DNA of 64,000 bases from Opisthorchis felineus (GCA_004794785.1 SJOL01008821.1:1612100-1676099), one strand, 5' to 3'. Positions 34,980 through 45,865 are shown, counted from the first letter of the stretch. Notes: generated by a model not told the origin, from the letters alone. Numbers and translations: made by a program.

Positions 34980-36060
34980 CATGCGTTAGAGGCGATGGTC
35001 CACTCAGTACATTGATGACAAATGGCTCTGCTTGTTCGGTATGGGAAGGAGTGAGAGCCGCAAGTGAAGACGATAGCTTTGATACAAGACTGCCATTGGT
35101 TGCGTGACACAGTCATATCTTTCAGGGTCACTAACCATTGATTTGGCTCGTCCTGGGGTCCCCATCCGAGGAGACGGCAGTTACCAACGCGGCTGAGTTG
35201 ACTGGTGAGGGCATTCATACTTCATTGCTAAGTCGTCGACTGATTGCCTCATGGTAGTCTTCATCCGACACAAGGCTGGGCGAAGAGATCTGCGGTCCTC
35301 TGGCGCAACCTGTGGAGTGTGACCAGCTAATCTATCGAAGGAGAGTGAGCTTTCCCAAAAACCATCACGCCTACCTTGGTATTACTTATCCGGTTTTCCC
35401 ACCAGACCCGCGCATTTCTCCAGAGGCACCTCTGGTCAAACACAGAGATTCTCCTATAGTCTTCCGCACGCATCGGTCACGTCTCTGATCCACAAAGTAG
35501 CACAAATCGGACCGCGGCATTGTACAATCTACCATTGACAGTCAAGCTGATGTCATGTCGGCGCCACAAATGCCGGAGGTTAACAAGCGCTGCCCGGGCT
35601 TTCACATTTCGGGATGTGATTTAGTCTTTCGCCAGTTCACCGGGAATTATGCAGTTTTCTAGATAGATGAACTTATCTACTACATCGGTCGGTTCACCTG
35701 CAAGCATGAGGTTTATGTTTGGTCCCAACCAGTCTTGCAGTAGCACTTTACACTTCACAGGTGCGGAGCGCATAATGAACTGTGCAGAAGTATTAGGATT
35801 TGAATTCCCATGGGATCTGATCCTACGAAAGCAACAACGTCGGCGTACTCAGTACCCGTGAGCCAACTCCCCGGGAGTATTTCGATCCCCGAGGTGTTAG
35901 ATGCGGGTAAAGATTCAAGGAGTACAACGATTACGAAGTTAAAGAGAAAGGGCGACAGAGGACACCCTTGCTTGACACTACTGGATGTAATGAACTCAAA
36001 AACGAGTCTGCCTTAGACAAGTACGCATCCACGAGATCTGCCACAGCCAGGCGACGTCTC
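34980..36060 (-). pseudogene. RTE/CR1-type LINE reverse transcriptase and C-terminus
   Basis: Read downward from 36010: SSSVKQGCPLSPFLFNFVI (about 35930-35990), NTSGIEILPG, then TEYADV in place of the catalytic YADD (about 35850). CKTGWDQT follows, then FIYLENCIIPGELAKD near 35665-35620, ARAALVNLRHLWRRHDISL near 35570 and RLYNAAVRFVLLCGSET near 35510. The C-terminal tail is LSRVGNCRLLGWGPQDEPNQ (about 35190-35130), then WLVTLKDMT and RNQWQSCIKAI. The order is complete from palm to C-terminus with stops and shifts in between. The second catalytic Asp has become Val, so the enzyme is dead as well as broken. A likely target-capture tail of the RTE type (an RNQW-like end) is present. Confidence 0.88.
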
Positions 36061-36514
36061 CTAAAGTTGAACATTTGAGACAAATTCGTCCCCTTTTAGA
36101 GCAAAAACCAAATTGATATACAGGAATTCTTCCTGTTATCAAAACTCTCGCTGCAGAAGCCTAACTGGTGACGTGGGAGCGAACAGTCCTTCGTAGTGGA
36201 CGATCTGGGACTACCTGGCTAGCAGCCAACCCTCCCCCATACACGCGAGGATTTTCAACGAGGTAGACACAGTTGCCTGAATCGAACAAATGTCTGAGTA
36301 AGAAATCGTACCACTTCACTGACGCAGCTGCTGTTAACAGATCCAGTTGACGACTGGAGACTAACTAGGTTTCTGTTGCCAACATCTTAAGCCACTTCAT
36401 ATTACATCATGTGGTGACGCTGTTTGGGATACTGTTAGCCTGACTAGCCGGTCAATGGAGGTGGAACAGAATGCCCAAACTGTGTTTATCATGGCAGAAC
36501 TAGTTGTAGGTTAC

Positions 36515-36705
36515 GATATCATGCAGTGCACCATGGGAGGTTTAACTATCTGACCGCGGCGTGGTTTCCAAACGTCGCTAACGCATTCATCGGCGTGGTT
36601 ATAACGGTGGAACCAAGGTGCGCTGGTAACGTATGGTAACGTCATGTCACGTAGCTGGTTGGGAAGCCGTGTGGCGCACCAAGGAAGGTTAAAGTGACTG
36701 ATGGT
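36515..36705 (+). repeat. Dispersed repeat of about 190 bp, copy 1
   Basis: AGTGCACCATGGGAGG, CTGACCGCGGCGTGG, GTCATGTCACGTAGC, GGTTGGGAAGCCGTGTGG and GCGCACCAAGG appear in the same order on the minus strand at 40485-40690. The family is unidentified. No coding motif is present. Confidence 0.75.
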
Positions 36706-37169
36706 GACACAGTTCACAAGGCCGGCTGGTCCAGATGCCACTAGCACACGCAGCATGCCAGAGGGGGTTCACTGTCGCGCGGTCATCAAGAAAATAATAA
36801 ACGGTCTGCCATGATGTCTTGGGGTGAGGCTTGTTTCGGTGATGTCTGAGAATTCGGTGGTGAAAGGGGTCTGCCAAACCATCTGTTCCTCAGTAGGAGG
36901 GACCGACGTACAACCAACCCATTGGAATTTAGCAAGAAAATTTTTTGCCTTTGGAGGATATTATGCTGGTCAAAGCGGAGAAGGAAGGCTGCAAAATCCG
37001 GCTTCAACATGAAGAACAATCCTCCCCCTAACCAATCTATCGTAAATGTTAGTCATCCGCACTATCAACAAACAGCACATTCAGACCCACACCCAGCACT
37101 GGTCAAGTCGGCTAGTCGTAAGAAATCTCACGGATTGGTTCCCTGACTGCCTTAAAACCCGATCAACCT

Positions 37170-37285
37170 GGTAACTTACTCAATTGGCCTGACGAAGCTT
37201 TTGTGTCAAAAGCGGAACGTTGCCCAGCAATAAATCCACCGATTGTTTACCAAACCTCTCTGAAACGATGGTCAAACTTAGTCCA
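37170..37285 (+). repeat. Hammerhead-like repeat (family 3)
   Basis: CTGACGA at 37189-37195 is followed by a perfect 7-bp hairpin, GCTTTTG (37197-37203) with CAAAAGC (37207-37213), and then GGAACGTTGCC, close to GAAACGTT. As in family 2 there is one extra base between the CTGANGA box and the stem. The block continues with CAATAAATCCACCGATTGTT, matching 42350-42445 over about 90 bp. Both lie in plus orientation, and the second is just downstream of Penelope-like coding remains. Confidence 0.65.
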
Positions 37286-37289
37286 GAGA

Positions 37290-37985
37290 GATAATTATTG
37301 GGTGTTATACATTCCCTGCTGGACGGTGGAAAAACGCGAATTCATTCCCTACTCAACCTCAGTACTATTATTTTACGGAGCTGGCGATGATGCAGTAGGC
37401 ACAATCATTTCTACTCGGTTTTTGTCAGCTCATCAAAAACATCTGCTAATGACGGCTTCGTAACACCAATCCAAAACTCTGTAACAGTGAAGCTGTAGAG
37501 ACTCCTATTACTGCACACTACACTCAGTTATGGAGGGTATGAACAAGAATGCTTATATTCACTTGCGCTGCCTTCAACAAGGTTTGCGTGGAAGGGCGAA
37601 TCCTGCATAGGCGTGAAGTAGTCGCTGAGATGCTGTGTTGCAATGTTGTCAGCGAAGGGTTGCCACTCTTGATTGGTGGTCAAAACGCTTCAATAGTGTG
37701 GACATGGTAAAACTTGTTGTACACTATGAAGTCAATAAGATAGCAGAAATAACGAATGTCTTATTCGAGAAAGAACTTCATCAGTTCAGTAGTAAAATGT
37801 TTCAGGCAAAGACAAAAGATCCAGTGAGACCAGAAAACTATCCCGCACGTCGGTCAGCTGACGTCATCAATTGGGTGTTTCTATCTTCAAAAATATTCTC
37901 CTGTCTGCAGTTGCTGGACCCCGAAGGCACTTACCGCGACAATCGTTTTGCGACAGACAGATCTAACTCGAAATTTATGTTGAGT
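37290..37985. other. Unassigned sequence
   Basis: A plus-strand open frame at 37635-38024 (129 codons, ATG not at its first position of openness) has no recognised domain. No repeat noticed. Confidence 0.4.
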
Positions 37986-37989
37986 CGGA

Positions 37990-38040
37990 TAACAATGAGA
38001 ATCAGTGTTGACACTGATGCTTGACTGCCGTACAACCATA
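37990..38040 (-). repeat. 3'-end module of an RTE-type LINE
   Basis: On the minus strand: GTACGGCAGTCAAGCATCAG then TGTCAACACTGA. The same module, GTACGGCAGTAAAGCATCAG then TGCCAACACTGATG, occurs at 54463-54502 on the minus strand followed by GAT units. It lies past the C-terminus of the LINE at 38190-39760, in the right place for a 3' untranslated end. Confidence 0.6.
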
Positions 38041-38189
38041 AAGTTCATCTAATTATATTTAAAGCATTAGAGTGAAAAGAAGAGAAAACAGTGAGTAGGA
38101 GAAGGGACCTTGTGCTGGGGTATTGGAAGCACTCCGTGGTGCCTAAGCCTCCAAGGGCTCAATCAGACAATCTGAAAAGAAAATGACAG

Positions 38190-39760
38190 CGTCGATCAGC
38201 TGCTAAGAGCAGGAGTGATCGGGGAGACCCAATCCTGGAGGGCGGACCGCACCAGCTCTTCATAATCTCTTTGACACCCTTCTACCAAATCACGCATTGT
38301 GCGCCTCGCAGTTTGCACCATTCTGAGAGGGGCAGGAGAATAATATTGGTCTCCGCAGATAATGTATCGGGACAAGTAGCACCAGGCCGGGCCACCACAG
38401 TTGATGGTGCTGGATGTTTTCCGGGAGTGGAGTACCCGCTGCACAACAAAACAACTTTCCTAATTACATGGTTATGAACTTTTTGACATCATCTGTCATT
38501 AGCAACGCTTCTGAGACCTTGGTGGTTAAAAACCTGAAGACGCCTCATATCATCTGTCCGCAGGGGCATGTCTCGCAACCATACAACAACATGGCCCTTA
38601 CTGTAGCCTGGTACACACGACCCTTAAGACCCAGTGATATGCCATTTTGATGCCACCATTGACACATTAGCGAACGTGAGTTGGGCCTTTGAGATTCGTG
38701 CGCTGACTGCATCAGACACAATTCTGCGGGAGCTAATACAACTACCAACGTATGCAAAATTCTCCACAACATCCACTGCTTCACCTGCAATTGCAGGCGG
38801 CATGATTTAGCACTTTGTGGCTGCAAAGCACATTCCGAAACATGGAATGATGATGGTCAACAGGGCTTTTGCTTCGCCTTCGTCTTCGAAGATGAGGAAG
38901 ATGTCGTCTGCATATTCCAGGTCAACAAGTTTCCCATCAGCAACAATTTGAACACAGGTGTTCTGATGACTCGGTGTCTGTCTCATTCTTCCAGCGATAA
39001 CGAAGTGGAACAAAAATGGGGAGCGTAGACCTTCCTGCTGGGAACCACTTTCTAGCGGGAGGCTTTTAGAGAGCTCTGGATACACTCAAGCTTCCTGGAG
39101 TAGGTGAACATAAGGATCGGATTATGTTCACAAACTTCTGGGACATCGCCTGTTGCGCAATTGATGCTAGAAACACCAACCGGTCGACAGAACTGAAAGC
39201 ACCATTGAAGTTAAGGACACCAAGATTGCGGGTGGCTGTACATATGGGTTGCTCTAACAATTGACAGAGTGGGAAAATGTGGTCGACGCAGCTTCCACCC
39301 AGTCAAAGTCTCGCTTGATGCTCATGAGTCAAGGTTTCGCCTGCCACCGTAAGATGACGAGGAATCAGTGACGCCAGAAGTCTTGTTACAACGAGAGTCG
39401 AACTGACGCCCCATTCGTTGGATCCAAGTGATCCAAACGTTCTCCTTTGTTAAATATCAGAGAGCTATTTTGGTCCTTAGTGGTTTAACTGATAAGAGAC
39501 TTCCGAGGACCAGCCAACCGAATCAATTGGAACAGCTTGCGGACAATTCCAGAATTTTTCGCTCCTTTCATTTTACCGGCCTTTCGGATGCACCAAGCTT
39601 GCCAGTTTGAACAGACACTCAGTTTTACCTGGAATTTGGGTTTTGGTTGCCACCACAAGGGATCTGTCACCAGGCCTCTAGCAAAGCCACTGTTCAACTA
39701 GAGACTCAATATTAAGAGGAGGCCGGCTGGGTCATGCCAACTTTAGAAGCTCCGGCATCA
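38190..39760 (-). pseudogene. RTE/CR1-type LINE, linker to C-terminus
   Basis: Running down from about 39700: linker KLFQLIRLAGPRKS (near 39520); LGVLNFNGAFSSVDR with the first catalytic region altered from DLKAAFDSVDR (about 39170-39220); QKFVNIIRSLCSPT; SPFLFHFVIAGRMRQT (about 38985-39030); VQIVADGKLVDLEYADDIFL with an intact YADD (about 38895-38965); FGMCFAATKC; then WWHQNGISLGLKGRVYQATV and RAMLLYGCET (about 38560-38670). It needs at least three frame changes to read through. The C-terminal tail toward 38200 is heavily mutated. It is the most complete palm domain in the window, though its AFDSVD block reads NGAFSSVD, which removes the first catalytic Asp. Confidence 0.9.
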
Positions 39761-39764
39761 CGTG

Positions 39765-40480
39765 AAGCTCGCTCCAGTAATGGTTAATATCCGTTATCGG
39801 ATCATCAGGCAGGCGTTGGAGAAGTAATTTCCGATTGAGAAGTCCATGACCTTCTTGATGGCTAAACGATGTGCGCGTTTTGCGCAGACATAAAAAGCGT
39901 AAAAAGTAGCAACAAGCAAGTGTATGATCTGGGATGGTTCATTGGTGGGCACCACTAAGCCTATCGAGTGGTTTCCTCGTTTTCAGAGACCAGTGTATAG
40001 AGAAAAAACTCTTGGAACAATCCATTTGGCGCGACAAGCTACAGATGCTTTTTTAAGCGCGGCTTCGTTAAACTTGGCTGCCCCGGGAATGCTTAAACGA
40101 TTGTTAACTCTGAGGCTGCTGGGTTAGAGCCCATTTTTGACGCCTGATGAATATACATCCAGTGGTAGATTTTCTGCTTAGGTGAACACTTAAAGAAGTC
40201 TTGGAGGCAAAAGAAAGTGACAAAAAGGAGGCCAAACAGGACTTAGGCCGGCCGGATTTAGCGCTGAACGCTGCAGTGCACCACGCATCCATGGTTAGGA
40301 AATTCACAGTGGGACATGCTGTTGGATGTTCGGGTTGTTCAAAAATGATGAGAAACGAACAAAAGAGGTCGAGTTTTTGGATTCTTCCCAAATGGATTTT
40401 TATGCTCTCTATCAGTTATTTTTGTAGGACCCTGAACAGCTGATTAGAGTAGTTCCTGTCCTAAGAATAAGCCTCCTTTT
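39765..40480. other. Unassigned sequence
   Basis: Near 39790-39820 there is a minus-strand CCTGATGATCCG followed by a short hairpin, TCCGATAACGGA, but without a GAAA box. A plus open frame at 40201-40443 is unrecognised. Confidence 0.4.
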
Positions 40481-40484
40481 GAAG

Positions 40485-40690
40485 TCTTCAGTATTAAATT
40501 CATTCGGTTTGACCACCCCTGGCGCACCACACGTGTTACCGGCTTCCCAACCAGCTAAATGACATGACATCACAACAAGCCGTTTGTTTTGCCGTTGTAA
40601 CAACGCCGCTTGGAGTGTTAACGAGACCTAGAATCCACGCCACGGTCAGTTAGTTTTACCTCCCACGGTGCACCGCGTGTGCTGTTGGCG
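40485..40690 (-). repeat. Dispersed repeat of about 190 bp, copy 2
   Basis: The minus-strand sequence aligns with 36515-36705: GGTGCACCGTGGGAGG, ACTGACCGTGGCGTGG, ATGTCATGTCATTTAGC, TGGTTGGGAAGCCGG, GGTGCGCCAGGGG. The two copies are in opposite orientation, about 3.8 kb apart. Confidence 0.75.
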
Positions 40691-41279
40691 TCCACACTAG
40701 TGTCATTGCTTGACATCGTAAACTACCGCCAGTTTTGCTATGACAAAACAGTACGATCATTCCTTTCCACATCCTTTGACCGACTAATCAGGCCAGCAGT
40801 GTCATCGCATTACCTCATAACTGGCCGCCAATAGTATAGATTTCCAACCGCATGACCTGTCAGCATGTCTACCTGGTGTACTAAAACCACTGACGGAGTA
40901 GTGAGCCACTTAAACTGGAAATTCGTACAGCTTTATCAAAAAAGCAGTAGGTTTTCCTTTAGAGATGGACGAAGTTGTCGTGTGTTTTGATATCAACCTG
41001 ATGCGTACAAACGGCTCTAGGGTGACTGACTTTGGGGTTACTGAGAGATTGTCACTGACAGATTGTCAGAGATTGTCACTGAAATACTGACAGACAGTAT
41101 TTCAAGGGCGGACACAGACTTCGGTGCATGGAGTGGTTAAGGGTACAAAAGCATGCTTGAATCTTGATCATTTTTGCTCGGCCCACTTAGTTACTCACCG
41201 CAAGATGTAGCAATGTGGTCCACCACTATTTATGTCGAAGATTTTGGATAGAAGAGACGCCACCGTCCACCGAGAGTTT

Positions 41280-41965
41280 GGTTTGCGTTACGTTGGCTTT
41301 TGCTGTGATCAGGCCAGCAACTTCTGAGTATCTCAGTAGTTTAAATCTTCACATGGAGAAAGCGTCTACTTAGGTCACACTACCCTTTCTTTACTGTATG
41401 ACTACATAAGTAGTAAAAAACTACCAACAGATACAGGCAAACCTTCCTAAACTACTCTTCAATCTATCCAACAGCGGCGGAGTTCTTTGAACAGAAGAAT
41501 TCGACTAAAAAACGTCCCAGACTGGGGTTAAAAACATACTTCAAGAAAGTGTATACCAAGCGAGTTTGATTAGGCGGCACTTAAGAAAGCTCCACCATTG
41601 GCACAGCAGTTATTCCGTACAAAGCTGGGATGTCCAAGGTCATTCGAACAGTACTGAACGAAGCAAACCTTAGAGTGGCTTTGCAGAAGGTAAAAACGTT
41701 GGGCTCAGTATTGGTGTGCATTTAAAAGTCTCCTATTTGGGAGGACTGCATGCTTTGTGCGACGACTACGTGGGAAAGACAGGCAGGTAACCAGAAGTCG
41801 TGAGCACAAAAGAAGAATAAATGAACCACGAAGAAAAGTGGACGAAGGCCAGACGCTAGTCAAAGATTCGGCAATGGAGAGCACGTGCTAGACACGGGAT
41901 ACAAAATAGGGCCGAAAAAGGTAGTCTTTAAAACTTGAACCACAGTTTAAAGCGAGCGGCTGATG
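41280..41965 (+). pseudogene. Penelope-like retroelement, C-terminal part with GIY-YIG nuclease
   Basis: TAVIPYKAGMSKVIRTVLNE at about 41607-41666 is the connection after the reverse transcriptase thumb in Penelope-like elements. LRVALQKVKTLGSVLV follows. The GIY-YIG endonuclease is recognisable by CDDYVGKTGR at 41758-41787. After frame shifts come SREHKRRINEPRRKVDE and TLVKDSAM (about 41798-41875), then EHVLDTGYKIG (about 41880-41915). Upstream, weaker matches to the reverse transcriptase thumb reach back to about 41280. In the family this protein reverse-transcribes at a nick made by its own nuclease. Three frames are needed to read it and stops are present, so the copy is dead. The RT palm is not visible. 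Confidence 0.85.
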
Positions 41966-42330
41966 GTCAAGAGGGTGGGAATCACCAAGCCTCCTAGCGT
42001 GAAGAGGATACAGGGCTTGAGGTTGGTGAGCCCAACATGACCAAAGTTCACATAATCCATCCCCCTTACCTAAGTTTCGTAGCCCTGGCTCCGTCACACA
42101 GAGCAGCAAGTGTGAACCACACTAAGGAGGAATCTTCACATGAAGTGAACCGGAATTACCAGATCCTAGGCCCGGTCCAAATTCATCTAAGCTCCCCCCG
42201 AGCCCACCTGTCCTAATACCCACTGACCCACACTAAAATACAAAATCTCTTAACCGAAACCTAACACTAATTTTGGATGAGAGCATGAGCAGATACTGCT
42301 GAATGGTTCCCCTCGTGTATTCTGCCTACT
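41966..42330. other. Likely 3' part of the Penelope-like element
   Basis: A minus-strand open frame at 41888-42109 contains an AHQPQALYPLH segment, which is probably only a shadow. The CCCCGAGCCCACCTGTCC stretch resembles 37085-37150 loosely, and both lead into a family 3 hammerhead-like unit. Confidence 0.4.
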
Positions 42331-42334
42331 CATG

Positions 42335-42445
42335 TAACTTAGTCATTTGGTCTGGAGAAGCTTTTGCGTCAAGAGAGAAACGTGGCCCGGCAATAAATCC
42401 CTCGGTTGTTTTCAAAACTATTCCAAAACAGTGGCTTGTTGATCG
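42335..42445 (+). repeat. Hammerhead-like repeat (family 3), after the Penelope-like fragment
   Basis: TGGAGAAGCTTTTGCGTCAA then GAGAGAAACGTGGCCC and GGCAATAAATCCCTCGG align with 37170-37285. The CTGACGA box is changed to CTGGAGA and the stem II is imperfect, but GAAACGT is intact. It lies about 400 bp downstream of the last GIY-YIG motif, same strand. Confidence 0.6.
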
Positions 42446-42449
42446 GTTT

Positions 42450-43375
42450 CAAGTGTTCCCCGACTGCTTAAGTTGATTCTATTCGGTTCTACCTTCTCCA
42501 AGCAGTTGCTGCAGCACAACTCGATCGATTCAGAATGCAAAAACCGCAATCAGGCAGCCCTGTCGTTGCTGCAAGGTGGCAACTACGCAACAGGTAGTCA
42601 GTTTTGCCTCATCTGTTCAACCGAATATGTCACCAACGTCTGTACCGTTGGTACGCCGTGATTTCTTACCCAGCCATTTGTTCTGTCCAGGCAAATGTGT
42701 CCATCTCGTAAGTAAACTAAGTGTGTTAACAAAGCATCAGTCATGAATTTCGAAACTGTTGGCTTACGGCTTAGAGCATGCTTGGGTCAACCCATTGCCA
42801 AGGCTTTAGTTCTGGGAGGCATTCCTGGAGGTGGTCAGTGAAACCGTCAATCATCTTTATGAGGAGATTGGTAACTAGCCGAGGAGTGTCAGCTTGTTCG
42901 TCTCAGACACCCAGAAGACTTCTTCGGTGAACGTTTTGAGAATGAGAGAAATTGGTCCATCCCGAGGATGCATTCGCTCCTCTAGTTCTGCTTTATGCCG
43001 ACCAGTGTCACGCTGGCTAGTCTGTTCTTCCTGAGAAAAAAACTATTACGCCACCTTTATCAGTCGTCTTCACAACAGTTATTTGACTGGTAACTCAGTT
43101 CCATTGATGCACCAGAGACTACCCATTTTGTCTGCGGATTGAAGCATTGACCAGTGAAGTATTTATCACAGTGTTTCAGTTATTTTATTTGTTTAGTTTA
43201 GGAACCATAACAGAAAAAGTCGAAAGTGTTCTTCATGTCCAGTTTCGAGAAATTTGATAACAAACTATCCTAAGGTAGCGTTCAATCTGTGGCATCTTGG
43301 TCATCACACGTTTTTCAGTATATGCACTGGACGAAGCGTTGAAGCTGGTGAAATAATTGGGCAACAAAATTATTC
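42450..43375. other. Unassigned sequence
   Basis: No motif or shared repeat noticed. Confidence 0.4.
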
Positions 43376-43379
43376 TCAT

Positions 43380-43812
43380 GTGCACTCTAATTTAGTTTTC
43401 ACAGGAGACAGCTGAATCCAGCTGAACCTTTCGCTTCAACTGGACGTGCTGCACCAGGCCGCCTGATGTTTCAGTTGGTACGATTTTCGAGATATCGCAG
43501 TATAGTTTTTAAACATAACACATTAGTCACAAGGTTGCTGAAAAATCTTCGACAGCCAACGACCGGTTTCGCCCTTCCATTTAGAGCTCATCATGTAGGC
43601 GCAGCCCCAAGTTTCCCTCAACCTTATTTTCTGCTGGATTCAGCTGGGTCTCCTGTCAAAACCGAATTCGTATGCAATTGAGTGTGACTGCCAAAATCTG
43701 TCCGGTTTGGGTTCAAATAAAACACAAGGTTGAGTGAAACCCTCCTGAAGGAAGGTTGAAACCGGTCGTGGGTTGCCGAAGAGTTTTCAGCAACGGTATG
43801 AGTGGTGTATTG
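43380..43812. repeat. Hammerhead repeat (family 1), inverted pair
   Basis: A minus-orientation unit (43380-43640) meets a plus-orientation unit (about 43650-43812). The minus ribozyme (43553-43600) reads GCCTACATGATGAGCTC, loop, GGGCGAAACCGGTCGTTGG: stem II GCTC/GGGC, GAAA, ACCGGT and the cleavage TC are intact, and only the first core base is changed (CTGATGA to ATGATGA). The plus unit has lost its CTGATGA box (CCTGAAGGAAGG) but keeps GAAACCGGTCGTGGG at 43761-43775. Both units end in GAAG...TTTTCAGCAAC or its complement. Confidence 0.85.
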
Positions 43813-43814
43813 CG

Positions 43815-45135
43815 ATTAGACTATGTTATCCTGTAGATCTGCACAACTTCAGTAGAACAAACAGAAGTATGTTTAAGCAACTGAAATATCATGGTTTAAC
43901 CCACCTGTGAATTAGCCGAATGATAGATAATCTTCCGGATAAATAACAATCTGTTGTAGGAGGGGTTTGAAGCATCAGTTGGGCGTGAGGTTTCTGACGC
44001 CTTAAGCCAGGTCGACCTGTGCTGAAGGTATGAAAAAAGGTGTGTAGCTGTTTCCTACTTGCTAAGAAGCATCAGTGGGATGCATCTCACGTCTTTCAGT
44101 CGGATCTCGAAACCTCACTTATGACACGGAATAAGCGTTCGGCAATGGATATCTAAACGGAAAATGCAAATGGCACACCAAAAGCGAAAATATTAGATTT
44201 ATGTGCCCTACTTTTCGTTTAACTACAGTCACCCAATCATAAAATCGAAGTGACGGTTAGACTGAGAGAATCTCTTGTGTGTTGGTTTGAATGTATATAC
44301 GTTACATGTAGGTCGCGCGCCGTCCTAATTTACGCAGATACCAACGTCGCTGTTGACAAGCTATTCTGTGACAGCCCTGTCTGGCTGATCGTATGAACGT
44401 ATTGATTTGACCAGTGCTGACCTCCCTTGTCTCAACCGACACAGACGATTAGGTACTTTGGATCACGATGCATATACTATCTCTCTAGACTTAATACTGA
44501 AAGTGGGCCCAAACAAAGAATGTAATGTTTCACACTTTGACGACAAGTTATTAGACCACAAGCAGTCGAAGGAATTTTCCAATGGAATTTCTTCTTTCGT
44601 TCACGAAACGTTCAGCTGGACTATGCATTCACCATTTTGTTCCCCTCGGCTTTAGCTTTCGTGCTGCACTTGAATGCAGTGTTAAGACCCGAAATAACTG
44701 TGGAATAACTTTTTACTTGCAATCCAATCACTGCTATTTTCCTTTAGTCTAAACTTACAGGACATGAAAGGTAGAATTATCGACTTCCGCTAATCCGTTA
44801 CCGCAGCTTTGTCGATCTCCCGTGTGAAGAATTACTGTATGGGTTTCCATTTTACAGAAAATTGAGGCTGGCGCTCAGAGGAGAAAAAGGCACCAGAGGA
44901 TAATCATCCTTATTTGATTCAGAGGGACTGAATACAGGTAAATTCAGAATCATTTTACTTCACAGACTGCGATGTTTACATCCGAGGAAGAACAATCGTG
45001 ACAACCTACATATACTGGACTGTATCAGTGTCCTATTCTCGGGTTCGGTCAAATTCTGCTTGACTAAAGCGGGCATTTTATCTTATGGCCGAAAAGTAAA
45101 ATATCCTGGTAAAAGTAGTTGTGGATTTTCAGAAA
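43815..45135. other. Unassigned sequence
   Basis: Plus-strand open frame at 44407-44655 is unrecognised. No repeat noticed. Confidence 0.4.
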
Positions 45136-45139
45136 GGAA

Positions 45140-45345
45140 ACTACTCACAAAGTTGCTGAAAACTTTTCGGCAGCCCACGATCGGTTTGGGCTCATCAGGG
45201 AGGCGAAGTCCCCGAGTTTTCCACCAACCTTATGCCCTACTTGGACCCAGATTGGACAGATTTCGACAAATACACTCATTTGCATATCACTTTGGTTTTT
45301 ATGGCATACTCACATGAATCCCGGTGGAATCTCTCGTTTGTGAAA
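45140..45345 (-). repeat. Hammerhead repeat (family 1), ribozyme partly deleted
   Basis: On the minus strand GCCTCCCTGATGAGCCC at 45188-45204 is followed directly by AAACCGATCGTGGGCTGCCG. The CTGATGAG box survives, but the second half of stem II and the G of GAAA have been deleted. The rest of the unit (CAAATACACTCATTTGCATA and GAATCTCTCGTTTGTG) is well preserved. Confidence 0.8.
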
Positions 45346-45540
45346 TTTTTCTTTACGAGTAGTTCACTTCATGAAAAAGTTCATACTCATATTAGTGTGC
45401 CGGAAAGTCAGACAAACAAATATCCAGGCGAGAAATTACAAATTCATGCGTTGCCTTGTTGACAACATTTTGTCTGCTTACTATTCACAGAAAAATGGAA
45501 CGCGGTAGTCCCTAATTGACTTGATTTGTGAATCAGCCGT

Positions 45541-45865
45541 GATTCTTTCGACTGGTTTGTCCAATCTGGGTTCAAGTGGAACATAAGGTTGACGGAAACC
45601 CGGGAACTGCGCCTGACCCTGAAGTGAAGGGGCGAAACCAGTCGTGGGCTGTCGAAGATTTTTCAGCAACCTTGTGAGTAATTTGTTGTGTATGGAAAAT
45701 ATGCTGCGATATCTTGAATATCGTACCAAATGAAACATGAGGCGGCCTTTGTGCAGCACATTCAGTTGAAGAACATCATAAACGATAGATTTAGTTGGGT
45801 CCCCCTGAAAACCAAATTGATTTGCAAATGAGTGTATTTGTCGAAATATTTGAAAAATTTTTTGT
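45541..45865 (+). repeat. Hammerhead repeat (family 1), full-length unit
   Basis: Plus-orientation partner of the unit at 45140-45345, about 200 bp away. The ribozyme reads GCCTGACCCTGAAGTGAAGG then GGCGAAACCAGTCGTGGGC: GAAAC is intact, CTGATGAG is scrambled, and the palindrome is ACCAGT. The remainder runs through GCGATATCTTGAATATCGTA, GTGCAGCACATTCAGTTG and CAAATGAGTGTATTTGTCGA. Confidence 0.8.

Noticed and set aside
39785..39825. Hammerhead-like CCTGATGATCCG hairpin on the minus strand
   Set aside because: No GAAA box after the hairpin and no second copy.
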